DNA of 64,000 nt. Origin: Micromonospora qiuiae (GTDB taxonomy: Bacteria > Actinomycetota > Actinomycetes > Mycobacteriales > Micromonosporaceae). Position 1 is the first letter of the stretch, and each line of letters opens with the position of its first letter. This document shows positions 37,038-46,633 of this stretch, in pieces. Position numbers and translations under genes: made by a program. The stretch spans positions 93,812-157,811 of the forward strand of contig NZ_BOPC01000022.1 in assembly GCF_016863555.1 (NCBI RefSeq), given 5' to 3'. The notes beneath the pieces were generated by a model. It was not told where the DNA came from and ran no database searches. It was given only the letters and a program-made list of their open reading frames with translations.

Positions 37038-37311
37038 CGAAAGCCCCGTCCTTCCCTGCGGTCGCGACCGGGTCCCGGTCACCAACCGAGCCTACGTCGG
37101 GCGCAGCGGCAGCTCACAGCGCGGTCCGTCGACGGTGGGCAAGGACGGGTCAACGTTGCGGAGAGCTCAGGCAACTCTCAGCTGCTGTTGCCCCTCCGGA
37201 CATCGACACCGTGGGGGCGGGTGGGGTAAGACAGAGTGGGGCACGGCACTCTCGTCGCCCGAACAGCCGCGTTCATCACGACGGGGCACAACGCGCCGGA
37301 CGGGAGGCGGA
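37038..37311. other. Divergent promoter region, mqnE / NlpC-P60 gene
   Basis: 274 bases between divergent starts. Open frames run through it but lack a start with a binding site. No clear promoter hexamers or repeats were identified. Confidence 0.4.
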
Positions 37312-38862
<1,551 letters not shown>

Positions 38863-38996
38863 CCGGCCGCGGCCTCGATCGCCTTCCCGGGCTGGGGCGG
38901 CCGCCGACCGAGACCGACGGGATACACCCGGGAGCACTGTGGACATCGTCGCAATACGTCCATGGGTGGCGATACGGACGCTGTTTGTTCTGCCCG

Positions 38997-39051
38997 ACAC
39001 CCTCCGGGCGACCCCAGCCCCCGCCAGGGATCGCCCGGAGGCGAGGGTGTC
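38997..39051 (-). terminator. Long hairpin after the small membrane protein gene
   Basis: CCTCCGGGCGA at 39001-39011 pairs with TCGCCCGGAGG at 39031-39041; outer bases GACACCC/GGGTGTC extend the stem after a small bulge. The right arm reaches the stop codon of the gene at 39050. Strong terminator for the leftward gene. Confidence 0.65.
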
Positions 39052-39253
39052 AGGCGTCCGACTGCATGACGAAATTGAACGCCGTGATCATCAAAGCCAG
39101 CGTGCCGCCGAACGCCGCGCCGAAAGTGAGGAGCGCCTTACCGACGCGAGGATCGGCCGACCAGACCGACCAGCTAGCGGCCAGACCGATGAGGCAGGCG
39201 GCCAGGATTGCGGAGACCAAGAGCAGAACCCGGGTCGTGACGTCGCTACCCAC
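39050..39253 (-). CDS. Small two-helix membrane protein
   Basis: 67 residues from GTG 39253. Helices: TRVLLLVSAILAACLIGLAASW and GKALLTFGAAFGGTLALMITAF. Ends FVMQSDA. A related C-terminal sequence lies at 39554-39676; differences between the two are mainly at third codon positions on this strand (for example GGC/GGA, ACG/ACC), which supports coding here. Holin-like in size but no evidence of that role. GGGG ten bases upstream of the start is the only binding site. Confidence 0.5.
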   Translation of the reverse strand: MGSDVTTRVLLLVSAILAACLIGLAASWSVWSADPRVGKALLTFGAAFGGTLALMITAFNFVMQSDA

Positions 39254-39553
39254 TGAGGGGGTACCCCTTTCGAGACAGAATCCTCCCTTGTGGAGGAGGT
39301 ACTGCCACGCGCGCTCCGCCTTGCTTCGCAAGATGTCAGCCCGGTCTTGGCCATGTCAAGGATTTCTGGATATAGCCCCCCCGGGTTGGTTTCATGTCCC
39401 GCTTTGTCCGCGCCGTTACCCCCTCGCCGTCGGCCAGAACCTTCCGTCTGAACTGGAGGGGGTACTCCTGTTCGGGGCATGCCGACCTACCCCCCACCCC
39501 CACGTCCTCGGGTGGACCGCACCCGCTCGGGGCGTCCGCGCGACCCACACCGG
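39254..39553. other. Non-coding stretch within the element-like region
   Basis: About 300 bases, A/T-richer than neighbours. Similar GGGGGTAC strings at about 39256 and 39463 hint at an internal duplication. Reading frames lack coding bias. No gene is called. Confidence 0.4.
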
Positions 39554-39676
39554 TTAGGCGTTCGCGCCCATGACGAACTGGAACGCGGCGAAGATCAGCA
39601 GGAGGGTTCCGCCGAAACCGGCACCCCCCGCGAGGACAGCCGGCCCGCTTTTACGGTGGCTGAACCAGGAGATCAA
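39554..39676 (-). pseudogene. Remnant paralogue of the small membrane protein
   Basis: Frame ending GGAGFGGTLLLIFAAFQFVMGANA, clearly related to the protein at 39050-39253. It can be read back only to a TTG at 39676 (40 residues) before a stop, has no binding site and lacks the first helix. Either a very short gene or a truncated copy. Confidence 0.4.
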
Positions 39677-39776
39677 GGTCGAGCGCTGGACCTACCCGGG
39701 CACCCCGATGCCGGACGGCTCGGCGATCTACCACGACAAAAAGGGCAACCGGAAGGTTGCCGAGAAGGGTAAGTGA
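39654..39776 (+). pseudogene. Orphan 3' gene fragment
   Basis: From 39654 to the TGA at 39776 the plus strand has very GC-rich third positions and reads RWLNQEIKVERWTYPG ... YHDKKGNRKVAEKGK, like the end of a real protein. No proper start lies upstream; the frame instead runs antisense into the membrane-protein remnant. Probably a gene tail joined to other DNA by deletion. Family not recognised. Confidence 0.4.
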
Positions 39777-39877
39777 AGCCCGGCCTGACCGGTTTTCCGG
39801 AGGCCACGAGGGGCCGGCGGGTGCTACGGCACCCGCCGGCCTCCATCCGTTTGTCCCCGTGGCTCCGGGAGGGCTCG

Positions 39878-40117
39878 TCAGCCCTGCTCGTCGTCGTCTG
39901 CGGGCGGGCGTGGCTGCCGGTACTCGGCGATCCAGGCTTCGACCTCGGATTTCAGCCAGACGGAGCCGCCCATGAGGGTCTGAAACGGCTTGGGAAAGGC
40001 GGGATGCCAGACGAGCTGGCGGAACCGTGACCGCCCGACGCCAAGCATTTGCTGAATCTCGCCCGGACCGACCAGCGGGCCGGGTACCTCATCGCCCATA
40101 TCCGTGAAGGTAGACAC
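39878..40117 (-). CDS. AlpA/excisionase-like helix-turn-helix protein
   Basis: 79 residues. LVGPGEIQQMLGVGRSRFRQL near residue 15 is a MerR/AlpA-type helix-turn-helix, and GGSVWLKSEVEAWIAEYR near 50 is the wing and tail seen in excisionases and AlpA regulators. ATG at 40117. Such proteins usually accompany an integrase; none is present, in keeping with a decayed integrative element. Confidence 0.7.
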   Translation of the reverse strand: MSTFTDMGDEVPGPLVGPGEIQQMLGVGRSRFRQLVWHPAFPKPFQTLMGGSVWLKSEVEAWIAEYRQPRPPADDDEQG

Positions 40118-40297
40118 GGCCGTGCCTACCCAAATCGGCGTTCCCTATGCGGCTGCCATATCTGGCGGCACAAAGGGGCCTGCCACAATTGACAGGGAGG
40201 CAAGCGCCGGGTTGAGATCGGAGTAGGCCCCCCGCCTGCTGGAGGCGGAGCCCGGTGGGTGGGGGTGCCGCCCCCGTCCGCCCGGGAGGAGCCCAAG
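40118..40297. promoter_or_regulatory. Divergent promoter region of the element-like segment
   Basis: 180 bases between the HTH gene and the small Cys-protein gene. A/T-rich near 40140-40200. Includes a GC hairpin-like stretch (CCCCGCCTGCTGGAGGCGGAG) just before the binding site of the next gene. Confidence 0.35.
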
Positions 40298-40540
40298 ATG
40301 CAAAATCACGTAGCCGTCAAGCCGTTCTGGTTCTGTGCCGCCTGTGCCAACCCCTGGCCCTGCGATGTCGCGCGCCCCCACATCGCCGCTGAGTACGTCG
40401 GTCGGGGCAAGCTCTTCGCTGTCGACATGGCCGAGCTGCTTTGGGAGGCGACAGGCGACTTGGAGCGGCTCGGAGCCAAGCCCGACGGCTTCGAGCTGTA
40501 CTGCCGATTCCTGGGCTGGATCCGGTCGGTGACCCAATGA
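40298..40540 (+). CDS. Small protein with WxCxxCxxPWPC motif (1 of 2)
   Basis: 80 residues; ATG follows GGGAGGA. FWFCAACANPWPCDVARPHI near residue 9 has a C-x2-C-x4-C arrangement that could bind zinc, followed by two amphipathic helices (VDMAELLWEATGDLERLG) and RFLGWIRSV. A clear paralogue lies at 53610-53870. Such proteins are common but uncharacterised in Micromonospora relatives and often lie near XRE/DUF397 genes. Function unknown. Confidence 0.7.
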   Translation: MQNHVAVKPFWFCAACANPWPCDVARPHIAAEYVGRGKLFAVDMAELLWEATGDLERLGAKPDGFELYCRFLGWIRSVTQ

Positions 40541-40878
40541 GACACGTCGACACCTTCTTATTGGCGTTCGCCGTGGCCGCCCAGATGGTCGCCGCATTGG
40601 CCGCCTGGCAGGGTGGCCGCTACAGAGGTCGCGACGCGCCTGAGCCCACACGCCGAGCCCTCGATCTGTCAGGTCGAGGGCTCCGCTGTAAGGAGGCACC
40701 CCCCACGGGAGCACTGTGGGCACTCCGGGTGTGCGACGCCGTCGGCATGTGGCACGGTGTCAATCAGGCACTCCCCGGTCCGGCGGTACGGGTCCGGGTG
40801 CGAGCGTGGCGCGGAGGCGAGGATGACCGAGCACGAGACTCCGGCGGGCTACCGTGGATCGGCTCCCGCCCCGACTGA
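40537..40878 (+). CDS. Putative small membrane protein with TTA codon
   Basis: ATG overlaps the stop of the preceding gene (ATGA). About 113 residues if read to 40878; only the first 30 (FLLAFAVAAQMVAALAAW helix) look convincing. Codon 8 is TTA (40558-40560), rare in such genomes and a possible point of bldA-type control. A perfect 10-base hairpin at 40655-40683 lies within the frame and the rest has weak coding bias, so the true end may be earlier or the gene damaged. Confidence 0.4.
   Translation: MRHVDTFLLAFAVAAQMVAALAAWQGGRYRGRDAPEPTRRALDLSGRGLRCKEAPPTGALWALRVCDAVGMWHGVNQALPGPAVRVRVRAWRGGEDDRARDSGGLPWIGSRPD
40655..40683 (+). terminator. Perfect hairpin, likely terminator
   Basis: GAGCCCTCGA, nine-base loop, TCGAGGGCTC. 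Lies after the small Cys-protein/membrane protein pair and before the proline-rich gene. Confidence 0.6.
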
Positions 40879-42040
40879 CGAACGCTCCCCGGTGAAGGCG
40901 GCGACGGGAAGCCAACCGGCGGTGGGCCGGGCCGGTGTCCGCCGGGCCGCGACACCCGACGACGGCACGGCAGGGTCCCGCAACCCAGCCGCCACACCGG
41001 CTGTTCCGGCCGGGCACCGCCCGGAGCACGGCGCCCCGCAGCCGGCACGAGCCAGTGTCCGAGTGCCCGCGATGAGCCGGGTGAGCGTGGACGAGGCGCA
41101 CGCCGTCGGAATCGGCGGCAAACCCTCGGGCGTCTACCGCTCGACGGTCGACTCGGAACCATCGGAAGCCGCCCAGCCGCCGGCACCCGAGCCCGTGGAG
41201 CCGCCGGCACCTGAGCCGGCGCCCGCGCCGACACCGCCCGTGCCCGGGCCGACACCACCGTCGCCGACACCGCCCGTTCCTGCGCCGACGCCACCGGCAC
41301 CCGGGCCGTACCCGCCAGGGCCGGTGCCCGCGCCGCCGCCCGGCCCCCGTCCCACGCCACCCTCTCCCGGCCCACCCACGCCGCCCCCGGGACCACCCCT
41401 GCCGTCGCCGCCACCACCGCCGGGACCGATGCCAGCGCCGCCGTTTCCGCCTCCGCCCCTCACCGCGACCCAGAGCGTCGGAGCGGGGCCGGGCGGAGCG
41501 GGCGAGAGCGTGCCGGTACCCTCTCCCGCGCTGCCGGTCTGGCCGCCGCCGACCTCTTCCACCGGGCGGCGGGACCAGCCGTCGCCCAGCTCACCGGGGG
41601 CAGCACCGCGCCCCTCGTCCCGCCCCGGCCTGCTTCCGCCGGCACCGATGCCGGCCGGCGTCGGGCCCGGTCCGCACGGCGAGTTACCGCCGGCCGTGCC
41701 CGCGTCGACCTCGGCTCTGGCCGACCGGCGGCAGCACCCGGGCAGCGCCTCTACGCCGGACGCACCGGCTTCCGGTGGGTCCGGTCTGAGCGCGTACTAC
41801 GGCGACGCGGCGAGCTCCGCCACCGTGGCGTTCCCGGCGGGCGAGGAGAATTCCGGATCACTGACCGGGCACATCCTGGCCCAGGGCTGGGCGGAGAGCG
41901 CAGGCGAGGCCTCCACCAGCACGCTCCGCGTGGTGATTGTGATGGCCATCGCACTGGCCCTGCTCGTGGGGATCAGCGTACTGGTCGTGCTGCTGGCCAA
42001 CGACGCGCTGAGCAGCGTGGCCAGCGGTCCGCCCGGATAG
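40823..42040 (+). CDS. Proline-rich membrane-anchored protein
   Basis: 405 residues; ATG follows GGAGGCGAGG. Residues 1-110 are hydrophilic, about 110-330 are very rich in Pro, Gly, Ala and Ser (repeats of PAPTPPVPGPT type), and one helix near residues 375-400 (VVIVMAIALALLVGISVLVVLLA) ends the protein with a short tail. No signal peptide, so the long N-terminal part is probably cytoplasmic. No catalytic domain is seen. Possible scaffold or septum/cell-wall-associated protein; function unknown. Confidence 0.65.
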   Translation: MTEHETPAGYRGSAPAPTDERSPVKAATGSQPAVGRAGVRRAATPDDGTAGSRNPAATPAVPAGHRPEHGAPQPARASVRVPAMSRVSVDEAHAVGIGGKPSGVYRSTVDSEPSEAAQPPAPEPVEPPAPEPAPAPTPPVPGPTPPSPTPPVPAPTPPAPGPYPPGPVPAPPPGPRPTPPSPGPPTPPPGPPLPSPPPPPGPMPAPPFPPPPLTATQSVGAGPGGAGESVPVPSPALPVWPPPTSSTGRRDQPSPSSPGAAPRPSSRPGLLPPAPMPAGVGPGPHGELPPAVPASTSALADRRQHPGSASTPDAPASGGSGLSAYYGDAASSATVAFPAGEENSGSLTGHILAQGWAESAGEASTSTLRVVIVMAIALALLVGISVLVVLLANDALSSVASGPPG

Positions 42041-42140
42041 CGGCGGGTTACGGACAAACCGGTGAGTCGGCCCACTGCCCCCGGGCGGCTCGGGCAGGTA
42101 CGCGATGTTCGCCGTACACTTGTCGGTGATCATTGACCCG

Positions 42141-42165
42141 GCGTGCGACCGCACGCCCATGGGCG
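42141..42165 (+). promoter_or_regulatory. Overlapping alternative hairpins in the helicase gene leader
   Basis: GCGTGC, GACC loop, GCACGC (42141-42156) overlaps the palindrome CGCCCATGGGCG (42154-42165), so the two stems exclude each other. They lie about 75-100 bases upstream of the helicase start. Cold-shock-type RNA helicases often have structured leaders; a switch here is only a suggestion. Confidence 0.35.
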
Positions 42166-42239
42166 TTCTTGCGGAAGATCCGGCGGCATCGCGTCGCAGC
42201 GGGACGTCGCGAAGATGCGCCCCGCTCGAAAGGCATTTC

Positions 42240-43619
42240 TTGACCACCTCCGCTGATTTCAGCACGTCTTCCCTTTCCTTCGACCTGTCTGCGGGCCCAC
42301 AGCCGGCCGACACCAGCGCTCGCGACGACTCGATCAGCTTCGAAACGCTCGGCCTGCCCCGGCCACTGGTCCGCGCTCTCGCCCGGCAGGGCATCGACAC
42401 GCCGTTCGAGATCCAGCGGGCGACCGTACCGGACACTCTCGCCGGGCGGGACGTGCTGGGCCGCGGGCAGACCGGCTCCGGCAAGACCCTCGCCTTCGGG
42501 CTGCCGATGCTGGCCCGGATCGCCGACGGCGGGCGAGCCCGGCCGCTGCACCCGCGGGCCCTCGTCCTGGTGCCCACCCGGGAACTCGCCATGCAGGTCA
42601 ACGACGCGCTGCTGCCGCTCGGCAAGGCCGTCGGCGTGTTCCTGAAGACCGCGGTCGGCGGAGTGCCGTACGACCGCCAGATCGACTCCCTGCGGCGCGG
42701 CGTGGAGATCGTGGTGGCGACCCCGGGTCGGCTCGCCGACCTGATCGCCCGTGGCGTGTGCCGCCTCGACGACGTCGAGATCACCGTGCTCGACGAGGCG
42801 GACCAGATGGCCGACATGGGCTTCCTCCCCGAGGTCACCGAACTGTTGGCCAAGACTCCGGCGGACGCGCAGCGGCTGCTCTTCTCGGCCACTCTGGACG
42901 CCGACGTGGACGCGCTGGTGCAGCGCTTCATGACCGACCCGGTGACCCACTCCACCGCACCGCCGACCGCTGCGGTGTCCACCATGGACCATCATCTGCT
43001 GCTCATCCCGCCGCGCGACAAGTTCCCGGTGACCGCGTCGATCGCCGCGCGCGCCGGCCGGACCATCGTCTTCGCCCGTACCCAGCTCGGGGTCGACCGG
43101 CTCGTCGCGCAGCTCGCGGCGGTCGGCGTACGGGCCGGCGGGCTGCACGGCGGCAAGACCCAGCGGATGCGTACCCGCACTCTGGCCGAGTTCCGCGAGG
43201 GGCGGACCAACGTCCTGATCGCCACCGACGTGGCGGCGCGGGGCATCCACGTCGACGGGATCTCGCTGGTGCTGCACGTCGACCCGCCGAAGGACTCGAA
43301 GGACTACCTGCACCGGGCGGGCCGGACCGCCCGCGCCGGTGAGACGGGCGCGGTGGCCACCCTGGTGCTGCCGAAGCAGCGCCGCACCACTCTGGCGATG
43401 CTGGAAAAGGCCGGTGTGCAGCCGGCGGAGGTTCGGGTACGCGCCGGCGACCCGGCCCTGGCCGAGCTGGTCGGAGCACGGGAGCCGAGCGGAGTGCCGG
43501 TACGCGTCGAGCCCGAGGCACCTCGCCGGCCCAGCCGGCCGAGTGGCCCGCGCCGCTTCGGCGATCGGCCCACCGGTGAACGCCGGTACGGCGGACGGCC
43601 GCGTACGCACACCCGCTGA
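42240..43619 (+). CDS. DEAD-box RNA helicase
   Basis: 459 residues from TTG 42240, which has GAAAGG six bases upstream; no better start precedes the conserved region. Motifs in order: FETLGLPRPLVRALARQGID (Q motif region), GRGQTGSGKTLAFGLP (I), PTRELAMQV (Ia), VVATPGRLADL (Ib), VLDEADQMADMGF (II, DEAD), LLFSATL (III), IVFARTQ (IV), IATDVAARGIH (V), HRAGRTARAG (VI). Short basic Arg/Pro/Gly-rich tail for RNA contact. Resembles RhlE/DeaD types in ribosome assembly or RNA decay at low temperature. Confidence 0.93.
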   Translation: MTTSADFSTSSLSFDLSAGPQPADTSARDDSISFETLGLPRPLVRALARQGIDTPFEIQRATVPDTLAGRDVLGRGQTGSGKTLAFGLPMLARIADGGRARPLHPRALVLVPTRELAMQVNDALLPLGKAVGVFLKTAVGGVPYDRQIDSLRRGVEIVVATPGRLADLIARGVCRLDDVEITVLDEADQMADMGFLPEVTELLAKTPADAQRLLFSATLDADVDALVQRFMTDPVTHSTAPPTAAVSTMDHHLLLIPPRDKFPVTASIAARAGRTIVFARTQLGVDRLVAQLAAVGVRAGGLHGGKTQRMRTRTLAEFREGRTNVLIATDVAARGIHVDGISLVLHVDPPKDSKDYLHRAGRTARAGETGAVATLVLPKQRRTTLAMLEKAGVQPAEVRVRAGDPALAELVGAREPSGVPVRVEPEAPRRPSRPSGPRRFGDRPTGERRYGGRPRTHTR

Positions 43620-43689
43620 ACCATCCGTTGCGGGCGGGCTGTGCCGCATGCACTGCCCGGCCCGCCCTCGGTGGCGTAACGTCCGGCTC

Positions 43690-44310
43690 ATGCCGAAGTC
43701 GCTGCTGTGGACCCGGATCGACACCGCTGGCGCCGAGCACGCTCTGGTCGACGACGGCCAGGGGCTCACCGCGCACGGCACCCAACTGGCCGCCGACCCG
43801 GTTCCCTACACGTGCCGCTACCGCCTGGTGACCGACCCGCAGTGGGTAAGCGTCCGCCTGGAGGTCGAGGTCGAGGGAGCCGGGTGGCGGCGCAGCGTAC
43901 GCCTGGAACGGGCGACGCAGCGGTGGCGGGTGACCGCCTCCGAGCAGGGCGACCTGGACGCGGTCCTGGCCGCGGGCGGGCGCGCCCCGGCCGGATTGCC
44001 CGGCGTCGAGGACCCCGACCGGCTCGCCGACGCCCTCGACCTGGACCTGGGCGGCTCGCCGCTGTTCAACACGCTGCCCCTGCGCCGGCTCGGCCTGGCC
44101 GCCGCCCCGGCGGACACGAGCCACCGGCTCAGCGTGGCCTGGGTGCTGCTGCCAAGCCTCACCGTGCTGCCCGCCGAGCAGGTCTACACCGCCCTGGGCC
44201 CGCAGCGGTTCCGCTACGCCAGCGGCAGCTTCGCCGCCGAGATCGATGTGGACGCCGACGGGTACGTGCTGAAATATCCCGGCTTGGCGGAGCGGGCGGC
44301 GGCGCGCTAG
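43690..44310 (+). CDS. Putative glycolipid-binding domain protein (DUF1089-like)
   Basis: 206 residues from ATG 43690. WTRIDTAGAEHALVDDGQGL at the start, YRLVTDPQWVSVRLEVEVEG near residue 45, GSPLFNTLPLRRLGL near 120 and YVLKYPGLAERA at the end match the putative glycolipid-binding family (PF06475). Predicted all-beta and cytoplasmic. Role unknown; relatives occur in mycobacteria and pseudomonads. The stop codon is the first base triplet of a tandem repeat. Confidence 0.75.
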   Translation: MPKSLLWTRIDTAGAEHALVDDGQGLTAHGTQLAADPVPYTCRYRLVTDPQWVSVRLEVEVEGAGWRRSVRLERATQRWRVTASEQGDLDAVLAAGGRAPAGLPGVEDPDRLADALDLDLGGSPLFNTLPLRRLGLAAAPADTSHRLSVAWVLLPSLTVLPAEQVYTALGPQRFRYASGSFAAEIDVDADGYVLKYPGLAERAAAR

Positions 44311-44362
44311 CGGGCCGAGGTGCGGTAGCGGGCCGAGGTGCGGTAGCGGGCGGTAGGTGCGG
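44308..44362. repeat. 18-base tandem repeat at a stop codon
   Basis: TAGCGGGCCGAGGTGCGG occurs twice in tandem (44308-44325, 44326-44343), then a degenerate third unit. The first TAG is the stop of the upstream gene, so slippage duplicated the gene end. Confidence 0.7.
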
Positions 44363-44379
44363 TGGCGCGGCCGTCGGCG

Positions 44380-45471
44380 TCAGGCCGGCCAGGTGCCGTC
44401 GGTCAGGAAACGGTCGATGGTGGCCAGGTGGGGAGCCAGGTCGAGGCCCTGGGCGGCCACCCACTCGTCGGCGTAGTACGTGTCGACGTACCGGTCGCCC
44501 GCGTCGCAGATCAGGGTGACCACCGAGCCCGTACGCCCGGCGGCCAGCATTTCGGCGATCAGCCCGAAAGCGCCCCACAGGTTGGTGCCGGTCGACCCGC
44601 CCACCCGCCGGCCCAGCACCGCCGAGCCGGCTCGCATGGCGGCCAGTGAGGCAGCGTCCGGCACCTGCACCATTCGATCCACCACCCAGGGCAGGAACGA
44701 CGCCTCCACGCTCGGCCGGCCGATCCCCTCGATCCGGGAGCCCCGCCCGGTGCGCACCGACCAGTCCGCCGCCTGCCAGGCGGGATAGAACGCGGAGTTC
44801 TCCGGGTCGACCACGCAGAGCTTCGTGGGCAGCCGCCGGTAGCGGGCGTACCGGCCGATGGTGGCGCTGGTGCCGCCGGTCCCGGCGCCGACCACCACCC
44901 AGACCGGCACGGGATGACGCTCCAGCGCGAGCTGCGCGTAGATCGACTCGGCGATGTTGTTGTTGCCCCGCCAGTCGGTGGCCCGCTCCGCGTAGGTGAA
45001 CTGGTCCATGAAGTGGCCGCCGGAGTCCTCAGCCAGCCAGCGAGCCTCGACGACCACCTTCGCCGGGTCCTGCACCAGGTGGCACCGGCCGCCCTGGAAC
45101 TCGATCTGGGCGATCTTCTCCGGCGAGGTGGTGGCGGGCATCACCGCGATGAAGGGCAGCCCCAGCATCCGGGCGAAGTACGCCTCGGAGACCGCGGTGG
45201 AGCCCGAGGATGCCTCCACGATCGTGGTGTCCGGCCCGATCCGGCCGTTGCAGAGCCCGTACAGGAACAGCGACCGGGCCAGTCGGTGCTTCAGCGACCC
45301 GGTGGGGTGGACCGACTCGTCCTTCAGGTAGAGATCGATCCCCCACTGTCTGGGCAGCGGGAAGGGCAGCAGGTGAGTGTCGGCGGACCGGTTCGCGTCC
45401 GCCTCGACGGCCGCGATGGCCTCGATCACCCACCGCCGGCTGGCCTCGTCGAACCGGTCAAGCTGAGTCAC
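44380..45471 (-). CDS. PLP-dependent cysteine synthase / desulfhydrase family enzyme
   Basis: 363 residues from GTG 45471. PLP lysine in [15 protein letters not shown] near residue 60; [13 protein letters not shown] substrate loop as [13 protein letters not shown] near 165; glycine loop [19 protein letters not shown] near 195. Close in pattern to the actinobacterial Cds1-type L-cysteine desulfhydrase (cysteine to pyruvate, sulfide, ammonia) rather than CysK. The upstream Lrp regulator reads the same way 50 bases away and may control it. Start is uncertain because the binding site is weak. Confidence 0.82.
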   Translation of the reverse strand: MTQLDRFDEASRRWVIEAIAAVEADANRSADTHLLPFPLPRQWGIDLYLKDESVHPTGSLKHRLARSLFLYGLCNGRIGPDTTIVEASSGSTAVSEAYFARMLGLPFIAVMPATTSPEKIAQIEFQGGRCHLVQDPAKVVVEARWLAEDSGGHFMDQFTYAERATDWRGNNNIAESIYAQLALERHPVPVWVVVGAGTGGTSATIGRYARYRRLPTKLCVVDPENSAFYPAWQAADWSVRTGRGSRIEGIGRPSVEASFLPWVVDRMVQVPDAASLAAMRAGSAVLGRRVGGSTGTNLWGAFGLIAEMLAAGRTGSVVTLICDAGDRYVDTYYADEWVAAQGLDLAPHLATIDRFLTDGTWPA

Positions 45472-45521
45472 GCTCAGGAAGGCTACCGGGCGCTGACCGA
45501 GCGGGCCGGGGTAGCAGCGGG

Positions 45522-45977
45522 TCAGGAGGACGGCACCACCGGCTGCGGACGGTTCTCCCACTTGGTGGAGAGGGCGATGCTGGTCCGGGTGGAGGCGACG
45601 CCGGGCGTGCGGTTCAGCCGTACGATCAGCCGCTCAAGCTCGGCGATGGTGCCCACCCGGACCTTGAGCAGGAACGACTCGACGCCCGCCATGAAGTAAC
45701 ACGACTCGATCTCCGGGATCGCGCGGAACGCCTCCAGCACGTCGTCGGTGTCCGCGCCGGAATCCTCCACGACGCTGATCAGGGCCGTCACGTTCAGCCC
45801 GATGCGTTCCGGCTCGACCTCCGCCCGGTAGGCGCGGATGACACCGGCGGCTTCCAGCTTGCCGACCCGTTCGTGCACGGCCGGTGCGGAGAGTCCGACC
45901 TGACGGGCCAGTTCGGCGTACGACAGGCGGGCGTTGCCGCGGAGTAGGTCCACGAGGCTGAGGTCGATGGCGTCCAC
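45522..45977 (-). CDS. Lrp/AsnC family regulator
   Basis: 151 residues from GTG 45977. N-terminal helix-turn-helix ([30 protein letters not shown], residues 18-47 in total) and a C-terminal RAM ligand-binding domain ([18 protein letters not shown] near 95). Such proteins sense amino acids and form octamers. The neighbouring PLP enzyme acting on cysteine suggests amino acid, perhaps cysteine, control. Stands before a 270-base gap shared with divergent bldC. Confidence 0.9.
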   Translation of the reverse strand: MDAIDLSLVDLLRGNARLSYAELARQVGLSAPAVHERVGKLEAAGVIRAYRAEVEPERIGLNVTALISVVEDSGADTDDVLEAFRAIPEIESCYFMAGVESFLLKVRVGTIAELERLIVRLNRTPGVASTRTSIALSTKWENRPQPVVPSS

Positions 45978-46246
45978 GGACTGTAGACCCTAGTCGCCGC
46001 CGCGTAACACTCGGACTCCGACATCCGTTGCACATGGCAGTGGGTTACAGCTCGCATACTCGGGGTCGAGAGGGCGGAGAGCCGCTACCATTTACTAACC
46101 TCCCACTCAGTGCGTTTTTCGCGTTTGGCGGACAGGCCAGGTCGCTGGTGCTGTAATTGCCATACGTCCCTCATGACGGCTCTGGGCTCGCACCGGCCGG
46201 GGGCAGTGTGTTCAGCCGGGGGCTTCGTCGACGCGAGGAGGGGGCT
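45978..46246. promoter_or_regulatory. Divergent promoter region, Lrp regulator / bldC
   Basis: 269 bases, A/T-rich near 46085-46130 (TTTACTAACC, TTTTTCGCGTTT). Holds the bldC promoter and a leader of uncertain length. No repeat of families A-D is present. Confidence 0.45.
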
Positions 46247-46513
46247 GTGGACACTGGAGATCGCCTGCTGACACCGGGTGAGGTCGCCGCGCTGTTTCGG
46301 GTTGACCCGAAGACCGTGACGCGCTGGGCGGCGGCGGGCCGGATCGGCAGTATCCGGACTCCAGGAGGGCATCGCCGGTTTCGGGAATCCGAGGTGCGGG
46401 CCCTGCTCGAGGGGGAGGGCATGCTGGAAGAGACTGACGAGATGGACCGGCCGCGAAACGCGGGCCCGGCTCCGTCGAGTGGGCCGGGACCGGCCAACGC
46501 CGGCATGTACTGA
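46247..46513 (+). CDS. bldC: BldC-like MerR-type developmental regulator
   Basis: 88 residues from GTG 46247 after GAGGAGGGGG. LLTPGEVAALFRVDPKTVTRWAAAGRIGSIRTPGGHRRFRESEV is, in pieces, the BldC winged-helix core with its conserved recognition helix and GGHRRFR wing. In Streptomyces BldC binds direct repeats head-to-tail and delays entry into development. The C-terminal 25 residues after ALLEGEGMLEE are variable. Standalone gene; strongly conserved in actinomycetes. Confidence 0.92.
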   Translation: MDTGDRLLTPGEVAALFRVDPKTVTRWAAAGRIGSIRTPGGHRRFRESEVRALLEGEGMLEETDEMDRPRNAGPAPSSGPGPANAGMY

Positions 46514-46539
46514 GTAATCCGGATCGGGACGCGGACCGG

Positions 46540-46633
46540 TCGTCAGGTCCGGTCCGCGTTCAACGTCCCAATCGTCAGGGCCGCTCCGCGTTCAGCGTCC
46601 CAATCGTCAGGGCCGGTCCGCGTTCAGCGTCCC
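46540..46633. repeat. 32-base tandem repeat duplicating the end of the UbiX-like gene
   Basis: Three units (46540-46571, 46572-46603, 46604-46633) of a sequence beginning TCGTCAGG. The third unit includes the last codons and stop of the UbiX-like gene at 46607; the other two are extra copies downstream. Differences between units are single bases. Confidence 0.8.

Noticed and set aside
39479..39776. Rightward frames over the small membrane protein remnant
   Set aside because: Comparison of the two copies shows third-position changes on the leftward strand, so that strand was the coding one; only the tail after 39654 looks coding rightwards.
46540..46633. CRISPR-like regular repeats
   Set aside because: Units are directly adjacent without spacers, and one unit is part of a gene end.
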